Of a stretch of 11,297 nucleotides of DNA, positions 6,145 to 11,297 are shown piece after piece (positions within the stretch are counted from its first letter, which is position 1; each line of letters begins with the position of its first letter). Both the position numbers and the translations under genes were made by a program. The DNA is taken from the NCBI GenBank assembly GCA_021796055.1, contig JAJYOS010000116.1:1-11297 (forward strand). Direction: 5' to 3'. This stretch comes from Bacteroidota bacterium (GTDB lineage: Bacteria; Bacteroidota; Kryptoniia; Kryptoniales; JAKASW01). Under the pieces are notes generated by a model, which was not told where the DNA came from, made no database searches, and worked only from the letters and a program-made list of their open reading frames with translations.

Positions 6145-8139
6145 CTAGTCACTCAAAGCCTCAAGGACCAGCTCCGCGAGATCTTTGACTTCAACCCCAT
6201 GGGCTTCTTCTGCCTTTACGCCGTCGGTAAGCATCGTCATGCAAAACGGGCAAGCCGAAGCGATGACATTCGGTTCCAACGCGAGCGCTTCTTCCGCCCT
6301 TTCGATATTTATACGCTTTCCGGTTTTTTCTTCCATCCACATCCTTGCACCTCCGGCGCCGCAGCAAAGGCCCTTGTCTTTCGACCGTTTCATCTCGGCG
6401 AGTTCCACGCCTCCGATGCTGGAGAGCGCCTTCCTTGGGGCGTCATAGATGCCGTTGTATCTCCCTATATAGCAAGAATCGTGATATGTTATTCGTGATT
6501 TCTGGGAAGCAGTTAGTCTGAGTTTGCCCGATTCGATTAGGCTTGTTATAAACTCGGTATGGTGCACCACTTCATAATTTCCTCCGAAGTCGGGGTATTC
6601 GTTCCTGAGGGTGTTGAAACAGTGGGGGCAGGTCGTTACGATCTTCTTGACCTTGTGTCTATTAAGCGTCTCAACGTTCTCCTTAATGAGAGTCTGAGAC
6701 AGATACTCGTTTCCGCTTCTCCGCGCCGGGTCGCCGGTACATTTCTCTTCGTTTCCGAGTATGGCGAATTTTATGCCCGCCTTATTCATGAGTTTCGCGA
6801 AAGCGCGTGCCACTTTCTGGTAGCGCATGTCGTAACTCCCTGCGCACCCGACCCAATAGAGAACATCGAAATCGTCCTTTACATCGGCCGCGATCGGAAC
6901 GTGATATCCTTCTGCCCATTTTGCGCGGTCCCTCCAGTTGAACGCCCAGACCGTGTAGTTGTTCTCGAGATTTCTGTAGGCAGCGGCAAGCTCGGCAGGG
7001 AAGCGGGATTCATTGAGGACGAGGTATCGCCGCATGTCGACGATCGAATTGACGTGCTCTATTGTCACAGGGCACTCTTCCATGCATGCACCGCATGTAG
7101 TACAGGCCCATAGTTCGTCTTCGGTGATGTAATCGTCGACAAGATGTTTCTTGTCTGTCTCCTTTTTGTCGGCAAGCAGCGGCGCCTTTTCCATTGTCCG
7201 ATGACGGATATCGGTAATCACCTTTCTTGGGGAAAGCGGTTTGCCAGTCAGGTTTGCCGGACATACTGAGTCGCACCGGCCGCACTCCGTGCAAGTATAA
7301 CCGTCCAGTAGTTGTTTCCACGTAAGATCCTCTATGTCCCCGGCGCCGAATCGGGTGACGTCTTCTGCCTCGAGATTCAGCGGCTTCAACTCACCGCGTG
7401 GGCCGATACCCGAAAAATAGACGTTGAAAAATGAGGAGCCGATGTGAAGATGTTTCGAGTATGGGAGGTAGTTGAGGAAACCCAGGACCAGCGAAACATG
7501 TGCCCACCAGAAAATATTGAAAAATAAATTCTTAGCGTGAAGTGAGACGGGAAGAAATAGAGACGCCAGAGTCGATGAGAAAAATCTTGCACCGGAATCG
7601 AGGGTATCCTGCCTGGCCGGAAGAGATGCCTCTAGGGCAATATGAGCTGCGTTCTGCAGGAACATAGTCACCATTATAAACAGAATCATGGCCAGAATCA
7701 GGTTTGCATCCCAATAAGAATGGCTGGAAAACTGCAGCCGCTTGACGTGCGCCACGTTTCTTCGGTAGAGAGCCACGAGGACCGATATGATAACGAGGAT
7801 GCCGAGCGCATCCTGCAGAAAGACCAGGGGGCCGTAGAATACGCCAAGGAAGCGGAACGACAGGTCTTTTCCGAATCCCTGAAGGAAGGACTCCAAAATT
7901 GCAGTCAGTAAGATCACGAATCCCCAGAAGATGAAGAAGTGCATCCATCCTGCCAGAGGCTCCCGTAGGAGCTTCTTCTGTCCGAAGGCGATGGAGAGTA
8001 CATTCTTGATTCGTTTGCCCGAGCTACCCGATCTCTTTTCCGGTTTCCCGACCTTCAGGTAACCGGTGAGGCGCTTCACATTGAAGGAGAAGAACACGAT
8101 TGCCGCAACCACGAAGAGAAGGAAAACAACGGTTCTCAT
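6145..8139 (-). CDS. Membrane (Fe-S) heterodisulfide-reductase-like oxidoreductase
   Basis: A 664-residue single-chain electron carrier. The N-terminal ~230 residues hold five or six membrane helices with conserved-looking histidines (H67, His in WWAHVSL near 214, others near 166 and 230), like the cytochrome b (NarI-type) domain. Two 4Fe-4S motifs follow: C283/C286/C289/C293-Pro and C346/C349/C352/C356-Pro. Two CCG domains come last, as in HdrB/HdrD and GlpC: C432, C467, C504, C507 (the second Cys of the central pair is Thr here), then C556, C592-C593, C630, C633. Proteins of this build include the ETF:menaquinone oxidoreductase of fatty-acid oxidisers, so electron transfer between a soluble donor and membrane quinone is likely but unproven. 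No etfAB genes are in the window. I prefer the ATG at 8139 with AGGTGG five bases upstream; GTG at 8148 or 8145 lies in that ribosome site. Confidence 0.9.
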   Translation of the reverse strand: MRTVVFLLFVVAAIVFFSFNVKRLTGYLKVGKPEKRSGSSGKRIKNVLSIAFGQKKLLREPLAGWMHFFIFWGFVILLTAILESFLQGFGKDLSFRFLGVFYGPLVFLQDALGILVIISVLVALYRRNVAHVKRLQFSSHSYWDANLILAMILFIMVTMFLQNAAHIALEASLPARQDTLDSGARFFSSTLASLFLPVSLHAKNLFFNIFWWAHVSLVLGFLNYLPYSKHLHIGSSFFNVYFSGIGPRGELKPLNLEAEDVTRFGAGDIEDLTWKQLLDGYTCTECGRCDSVCPANLTGKPLSPRKVITDIRHRTMEKAPLLADKKETDKKHLVDDYITEDELWACTTCGACMEECPVTIEHVNSIVDMRRYLVLNESRFPAELAAAYRNLENNYTVWAFNWRDRAKWAEGYHVPIAADVKDDFDVLYWVGCAGSYDMRYQKVARAFAKLMNKAGIKFAILGNEEKCTGDPARRSGNEYLSQTLIKENVETLNRHKVKKIVTTCPHCFNTLRNEYPDFGGNYEVVHHTEFITSLIESGKLRLTASQKSRITYHDSCYIGRYNGIYDAPRKALSSIGGVELAEMKRSKDKGLCCGAGGARMWMEEKTGKRINIERAEEALALEPNVIASACPFCMTMLTDGVKAEEAHGVEVKDLAELVLEALSD

Positions 8140-8144
8140 TATCA

Positions 8145-8150
8145 CCACCT
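8145..8150 (-). promoter_or_regulatory. Ribosome binding site of the Fe-S oxidoreductase gene
   Basis: Read on the minus strand this is AGGTGG, five bases before the ATG at 8139. It overlaps the two upstream GTG codons and therefore argues against them as starts. Confidence 0.55.
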
Positions 8151-8160
8151 GATTTTTAAA

Positions 8161-8189
8161 AATATATCCTGAGACGCCCTTACAATCAA
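8161..8189 (-). promoter_or_regulatory. Sigma70-like promoter of the Fe-S oxidoreductase gene
   Basis: On the minus strand, TTGATT (8189-8184) and TATATT (8166-8161) are separated by exactly 17 bases. Transcription would start near 8154, leaving a leader of about 15 bases that contains the ribosome site at 8150-8145. Spacing, -10 quality and ribosome site all agree. It probably also serves the secreted-protein gene downstream. Confidence 0.6.
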
Positions 8190-8218
8190 TTGAAGAGTTT
8201 TGATGACGGAGTTATCTT
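8190..8218 (+). promoter_or_regulatory. Candidate promoter of the SDR gene, back to back with the divergent one
   Basis: TTGAAG (8190-8195) and TATCTT (8213-8218) are 17 bases apart. Transcription would start at about the ATG at 8224, giving a leaderless message. An alternative is a -10 at TACAAT (8181-8186) without a clear -35, which would leave a leader of about 30 bases containing GGAG (8208-8211). The sequence cannot decide between them. Confidence 0.35.
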
Positions 8219-8223
8219 GATGC

Positions 8224-8928
8224 ATGAGATTAAAGGGCAAGACGGCGGTCGTCACCGGCGCGTCCCGAGGCATCGGGAGGGCAGTGGCGCTCAAATTCGC
8301 AGAGGAAGGAGCGCAAGTGATTGCCGTAGCGCGGAACGAAGAAAATCTCGTTTCGCTGTCTGCCGAGTTTGAGAGGAAAGGGCTCGGTTGTACGACGATC
8401 GCGGCAGACATTTCCTCGGAGAGTCAGTGCATCGAAGTTGTCAGGAAGACATTGGAACTAAGCGGCAAAATAGACGTCTTGGTGAACAACGCCGGGTTGC
8501 TGGGAAAAAGGGTAGAAGTGACTTCGATCGAGCTGAGCGACTGGAAGAGAGTTTTTGAAGTAAACGTGGAAGGCGTTTTCATCATGTCGAAACTGGTAGC
8601 CAACGAAATGAAGAAGCAGGGGGCCGGTTCCATAATTAACATTACGTCAGGTGTCGTCCGCTGGCCGTCTCCCAAATGGGGGGCTTATCTTCCGTCTAAA
8701 TTTGCAGTCGAGGGCATTTCGATAATGCTTTCTGAGGAGCTTAGAGACGCGGGGGTGAGAGTGAACTTAATCGATCCGGGCCGCACAAATACGGATATGA
8801 TACGGAAGGCGTTTCCCGATATTGATCCTTCAACCTACAAACTCCCCGCCGAGATTACCGATCCTTTCGTTTTCCTGGCAAGTGACGAGTCAGGACTCGT
8901 GACGGGAACGCGGATTCAGATTCGTTAG
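8224..8928 (+). CDS. Short-chain dehydrogenase/reductase (classical SDR)
   Basis: A 234-residue Rossmann-fold oxidoreductase with every classical SDR landmark. These are the nucleotide loop TGASRGIG (11-18), D62 after beta-3, NNAG (88-91), and the catalytic set N114, S142, Y155 and K159 (Y-LPS-K), followed by DPGRTNTDM (184-192). Arg37 just after beta-2 (AVARNEEN) suggests a preference for NADP(H) over NAD(H). Length and motifs resemble FabG-like 3-ketoacyl reductases, but the substrate loop does not identify a substrate and no fatty-acid genes are adjacent. The C-terminus (TGTRIQIR) is a little shorter than in most FabG proteins. The ATG at 8224 is the first in frame, and MRLKGKTAVVTGAS is a normal beginning. 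It is transcribed divergently from the iron-sulfur gene; 223 bp separate it from parA. Confidence 0.92.
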   Translation: MRLKGKTAVVTGASRGIGRAVALKFAEEGAQVIAVARNEENLVSLSAEFERKGLGCTTIAADISSESQCIEVVRKTLELSGKIDVLVNNAGLLGKRVEVTSIELSDWKRVFEVNVEGVFIMSKLVANEMKKQGAGSIINITSGVVRWPSPKWGAYLPSKFAVEGISIMLSEELRDAGVRVNLIDPGRTNTDMIRKAFPDIDPSTYKLPAEITDPFVFLASDESGLVTGTRIQIR

Positions 8929-8951
8929 GTCAGTCTTATGCGTCCGAAAGG

Positions 8952-8972
8952 TGCCCGATTGAAACGGGGGCA
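8952..8972 (+). other. Weak hairpin after the SDR gene
   Basis: TGCCC (8952-8956) can pair with GGGCA (8968-8972), with a possible extra CG pair across a bulge. The bases after it (AATTATTGAAATTTT) are AT-rich but lack a proper U-run. It may weakly end SDR transcription 24 bases after the stop codon; as an intrinsic terminator it is poor. Confidence 0.25.
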
Positions 8973-8977
8973 AATTA

Positions 8978-9006
8978 TTGAAATTTTGAGCTACTAAATT
9001 TATATT
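8978..9006 (+). promoter_or_regulatory. Sigma70-like promoter of the parAB operon
   Basis: TTGAAA (8978-8983), a 17-base spacer and TATATT (9001-9006) make the best-balanced promoter in the window. The predicted start near 9013 gives a leader of about 140 bases before parA, or a nearly leaderless start for the small ORF at 9015. Confidence 0.6.
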
Positions 9007-9014
9007 CAGTACAA

Positions 9015-9152
9015 ATGAACTCACTCGCTGCAAGTAGATCTCTTTCATCGGTGGAAACTGACGCCGGTGAAGTGGGCCCAGCCATCGATGTAAAGAAAAT
9101 AAAAGTCTTCGCCTCCCTCTCTTTGTTCGGACACGGCGGAAGGATCGCATAA
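9015..9152 (+). CDS. Possible 45-codon leader ORF before parA
   Basis: An open frame of 45 codons starts at ATG 9015, directly after the predicted transcription start near 9013. It ends in TAA at 9150-9152, so its stop overlaps the parA ATG as TAATG. The peptide begins MNSLAASRSLSSVETDAGEV and ends FASLSLFGHGGRIA. It has no recognisable domain, signal peptide or run of one amino acid that would suggest attenuation. If translated, it could couple ribosome flow onto parA. Against it, there is no ribosome site before its ATG, and parA has its own (GGAAGG, 9138-9143). An ORF this short can arise by chance, so I treat it as a hypothesis. Confidence 0.25.
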   Translation: MNSLAASRSLSSVETDAGEVGPAIDVKKIKVFASLSLFGHGGRIA

Positions 9153-9997
9153 TGGGCAAAATAATAGCCGTTGCGAATCAGAAGGGCGGCGTAGGCAAGA
9201 CCACGACGACAGTCAACATATCCGCATGCATTGCAGCCCTGGAGCACAAAGTCCTTCTCGTGGATATAGATCCGCAGTCGAATGCGACAAGCGCCCTTGG
9301 ATTCGACAGGGAGCAGCCCCACTCAAGCACATACGATATCTTGATAGGCTCTTCGGAAGCTGACGGCGCAGTGAAGGATACAGCTCTTTCTTTCCTGAAA
9401 CTCATGCCGTCAGATATTGATTTAGTAGGAGCCGAGGTCGAGCTGGTTGAGACTGAAAATCGGGAGTCGCTTCTAAGAAATGCGCTCACGCGGGTAAAGG
9501 AAAATTTTGAATTTGTCTTCATAGACTGCCCTCCCTCGCTTGGCCTGCTTACAGTGAATGCTCTCGTAGCGGCCGATAGCGTTCTTGTTCCTGTTCAAAC
9601 CGAATATTTCGCTCTTGAGGGACTCGGACAGCTCCTAAACACAATCTCAATTGTAAAGCGTAACCTCAACCCTGGCCTGGAGCTTGAGGGTGTCCTCCTG
9701 ACAATGTTTGATTCGCGTCTAAAACTCTCCAACCAAGTTGTCGGGGAGGTACGGCGTTATTTTGAGGACAGGGTATTTCACACTGTAATTGCGAGGAACG
9801 TTCGGCTAAGCGAAGCGCAGAGTTTCGGCAAGCCAATTATACTTTATGATGCCGGTTCCCTCGGGGCGAAACACTATATGGAGCTCACCAGAGAATTCCT
9901 GGACCGCAACGTACCCGTTCCGGTGCAGAAGCATCTTGAGGAGAAGAAGCCGGTTTCTGACGGCCAGATAGAAGATGGGGAGAGACCTAAAACGTGA
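9152..9997 (+). CDS. parA: Chromosome partitioning ATPase ParA (Soj)
   Basis: A 281-residue ParA/MinD-type ATPase. It begins MGKIIAVANQKGGVGKTTT, the standard start of chromosomal ParA, with the deviant Walker A KGGVGKTT holding signature Lys11 and Lys16. DIDPQ (38-42) and IDCPPSLG (124-131) supply the remaining nucleotide-binding acids. ATP-bound ParA dimers bind the nucleoid without sequence preference and are released by ParB, moving the origin region during segregation. There is no N-terminal helix-turn-helix, which fits the chromosomal (Ia-negative, Soj) type rather than a P1-type plasmid regulator. The last ~25 residues are charged and divergent. A ribosome site GGAAGG lies about eight bases upstream, and the stop overlaps parB as GTGA. 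Location beside parB but with no gidA/gidB or other origin genes visible here is common outside Proteobacteria. Confidence 0.95.
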   Translation: MGKIIAVANQKGGVGKTTTTVNISACIAALEHKVLLVDIDPQSNATSALGFDREQPHSSTYDILIGSSEADGAVKDTALSFLKLMPSDIDLVGAEVELVETENRESLLRNALTRVKENFEFVFIDCPPSLGLLTVNALVAADSVLVPVQTEYFALEGLGQLLNTISIVKRNLNPGLELEGVLLTMFDSRLKLSNQVVGEVRRYFEDRVFHTVIARNVRLSEAQSFGKPIILYDAGSLGAKHYMELTREFLDRNVPVPVQKHLEEKKPVSDGQIEDGERPKT

Positions 9998-10920
9998 AAT
10001 CTAACATTCGGCTTGGCAGAGGGTTAGATGCCCTGATTAAACGAGATACTTTCCCTGTCAGTGGTTCCCCGGAAAGTCCAACTCAGCCCGAAGCAAGTTC
10101 AATTTCCAAAATAGCGGTTCGAAAGATCAGGGCAAATGAGTTTCAGCCCAGGAAGGAGTTCCCCCGGGAAGGCCTTGAGGAGTTGAAAAACTCGATACGG
10201 GAAAACGGACTTATCCAGCCTATCACAGTCCGCCACGTCGAGAACGGAATGTTCGAGCTCATTTCGGGTGAACGGCGTCTCAGAGCGGTCACGGAGCTCG
10301 GGTTGGCTGAAATACCTTCCTATGTTATTGACATCAATTCTGACACGAAGATGCTGGAGTTGGCGTTAACCGAGAACTTACAGCGTGAGGACTTGAATGC
10401 GATTGAGGTAGCGACAGGGTATCAGAGACTGATCGACGAGTGTTCTCTTACACAGGAACAAGTTGCCGGCAGAGTGGGGAAGGATCGCGCGACGGTTACG
10501 AACTCCCTGAGGCTTCTTAAGCTTCCAGCCGAGATACAGAAGGGGCTGATTTCCGGCGCGATTTCGGCGGGACACGCGAGAGCCCTCCTTGGAATCAATA
10601 ATCAGGAGGAAATGCTTCTGTTGTTCAAGAGAGTCGTTCAGAATAATCTCAACGTCCGGCAGGTTGAAAGGGAGGTCAGGCGATTGCTCGGAAAGAGCAA
10701 CCGCTCATCCGATTCGCATTCTCTTAAGGATGGAAGCTCCACTTCATTAGAAGAAGATACTACCATACTCGACTTAACTGACAAGCTTCGCAGACACTTG
10801 GCAACCAAGGTGAAGATCGCTTATAGTGATAAGCATACGGGCGAAGTAAGAATTGAGTTTTACACCGACGATGATCTTGAGAGGATTATCGAGATGATCC
10901 TGGGCGATCGAAAGGAGTGA
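9994..10920 (+). CDS. parB: Chromosome partitioning protein ParB (Spo0J), CTP-dependent clamp
   Basis: A 308-residue ParB. The N-terminal LGRGLDALI (7-15) is the basic stretch that stimulates ParA. The ParB/Srx domain follows, with QPRKEF (51-56) and the CTP-binding motif GERRLRA (92-98), then ENLQRED (127-133). The helix-turn-helix (about 153-175, TQEQVAGRVGKDRATVTNSL) reads parS, and the C-terminal dimerisation domain covers about 257-308 after a Ser-rich linker. ParB loads at parS, switches to a sliding clamp with CTP, and spreads to build the partition complex. It starts with GTG at 9994, overlapping the parA stop by four bases, so the two are co-translated; GGGGAG at 9977-9982 may help. 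I found no convincing parS site in the window. The stop is followed with no gap by the ridA ATG. Confidence 0.95.
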   Translation: MKSNIRLGRGLDALIKRDTFPVSGSPESPTQPEASSISKIAVRKIRANEFQPRKEFPREGLEELKNSIRENGLIQPITVRHVENGMFELISGERRLRAVTELGLAEIPSYVIDINSDTKMLELALTENLQREDLNAIEVATGYQRLIDECSLTQEQVAGRVGKDRATVTNSLRLLKLPAEIQKGLISGAISAGHARALLGINNQEEMLLLFKRVVQNNLNVRQVEREVRRLLGKSNRSSDSHSLKDGSSTSLEEDTTILDLTDKLRRHLATKVKIAYSDKHTGEVRIEFYTDDDLERIIEMILGDRKE

Positions 10921-11297
10921 ATGACACTACATATGGGGATTCTGAGGACAAAAAGTGCACCGCAACCGATAGGGCCGTACTCACAGGGTATTGATATGGA
11001 CGGATTGCTTTTCCTTTCAGGGCAAATCGGCCTGAGTCTTGAAACTGGTGAGATGGTGGACGGATTGGCGAATCAGACTCACCAGGTCTTGAAGAACATA
11101 GCCGCAGTTCTGGAAGCCGGAGGGTGTACTCTCTCCAACGTTATAAAGTCCACGATTTACTTGAAGAACATGAGTGATTTTTCTGAATTTAATAAGATCT
11201 ATGCCGAATATTTCAAGGAAAATCCACCAGCCCGCACAACCGTTGAGGTATCAGCGCTTCCACGCAATGCATTGATTGAAAGGGAGATTATTGCGCA
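10921..11297 (+). CDS. ridA: RidA (YjgF/YER057c/UK114) family deaminase, 3' end cut by window edge
   Basis: I translated 125 codons from the ATG at 10921; the frame is open at the right edge and only the last few residues should be missing. Landmarks of RidA are all present: IGPYSQG (17-23), LFLSGQIGL (30-38), TGEMVDG (42-48), NPPARTTVEVSALP (101-114) with Arg105, and IERE (119-122) with Glu120. The numbering matches the enamine/imine-binding Arg105 and Glu120 of the E. coli protein. RidA hydrolyses reactive 2-aminoacrylate-type enamines made by PLP enzymes. It directly follows parB (TGAATG); AGGAG at 10913-10917 is only three bases from this ATG. A second in-frame ATG at 10933 begins MGILRTKSAPQ, closer to the usual RidA N-terminus but 15 bases from the ribosome site. 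The true start is therefore uncertain. Confidence 0.92.
   Translation, partial: MTLHMGILRTKSAPQPIGPYSQGIDMDGLLFLSGQIGLSLETGEMVDGLANQTHQVLKNIAAVLEAGGCTLSNVIKSTIYLKNMSDFSEFNKIYAEYFKENPPARTTVEVSALPRNALIEREIIA

Noticed and set aside
6559..7113. Plus-strand ORF of 184 codons inside the iron-sulfur gene
   Set aside because: It is antisense to a region encoding conserved cysteine motifs. The translation looks like a typical complement artefact.
7314..7329. parS-like sequence GTTTCCACGTAAGATC
   Set aside because: It matches the Bacillus-type parS consensus at only about 10 of 16 bases, with the right half poor, and it lies inside the iron-sulfur gene.
9988..10003. parS-like half site ACGTGAAAT at the parA/parB junction
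   Set aside because: Only the right half matches; the left half (CTAAA) does not. The motif is explained by the parA stop and parB GTG start.

Overview
The window holds ten genes plus one doubtful small ORF on about 11.3 kb of mid-GC DNA. There are no gene-free stretches over 300 bases and no sign of insertion sequences, CRISPR, tRNA or rRNA. The lineage is inferred to be the Bacteroidota/Chlorobi/Ignavibacteria side of the FCB group. The reasons are a GldA/GldF/GldG-type ABC cluster with a DUF4340 protein, a secreted protein whose signal peptide ends in a typical Phe-Ser-Gln, and a one-piece membrane heterodisulfide-reductase-like protein. Promoters nevertheless look sigma70-like (TTGnnn, 17-base spacer, TAnnTT), which is unlike the -33/-7 promoters of Bacteroidetes proper. 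The species cannot be named from this sequence alone.

Region 1 (1-1063, minus strand): an ECF sigma factor followed by an overlapping, edge-truncated anti-sigma factor with a zinc-finger-like His/Cys motif and one membrane helix. Region 2 (1113-5259, plus strand): a tightly overlapping four-gene operon encoding an ABC ATPase, a six-helix ABC-2 permease, a GldG-like membrane-anchored protein and a DUF4340 protein. It diverges from the sigma gene across 49 bp that contain a perfect TTGACA -35 element. Together these look like an envelope-associated ABC machine beside its possible stress regulator; the regulatory link is inferred from position only.

Region 3 (5235-8139, minus strand): a large membrane iron-sulfur protein (cytochrome b-like N-terminus, two 4Fe-4S motifs, two CCG domains), probably moving electrons between a soluble donor such as ETF and the quinone pool. 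An unrecognised secreted protein follows, and its 3' end overlaps the end of the DUF4340 gene. Region 4 (8224-8928, plus strand): a short-chain dehydrogenase, divergent from the iron-sulfur gene, with back-to-back promoters sharing a TCAATTGA palindrome.

Region 5 (8978 to the right edge, plus strand): chromosomal-type parA and parB, then a ridA-family gene cut by the window edge, apparently one operon from a good sigma70-like promoter. A 45-codon ORF fills the parA leader and ends on the parA start codon.

The window is mostly ordinary chromosomal sequence. I did not find an obviously new defence or mobile system. The points most worth checking are the sigma/anti-sigma pairing with the Gld-like operon, the recurrent placement of -10 boxes 5-12 bases before start codons, and the ORF in the parA leader.
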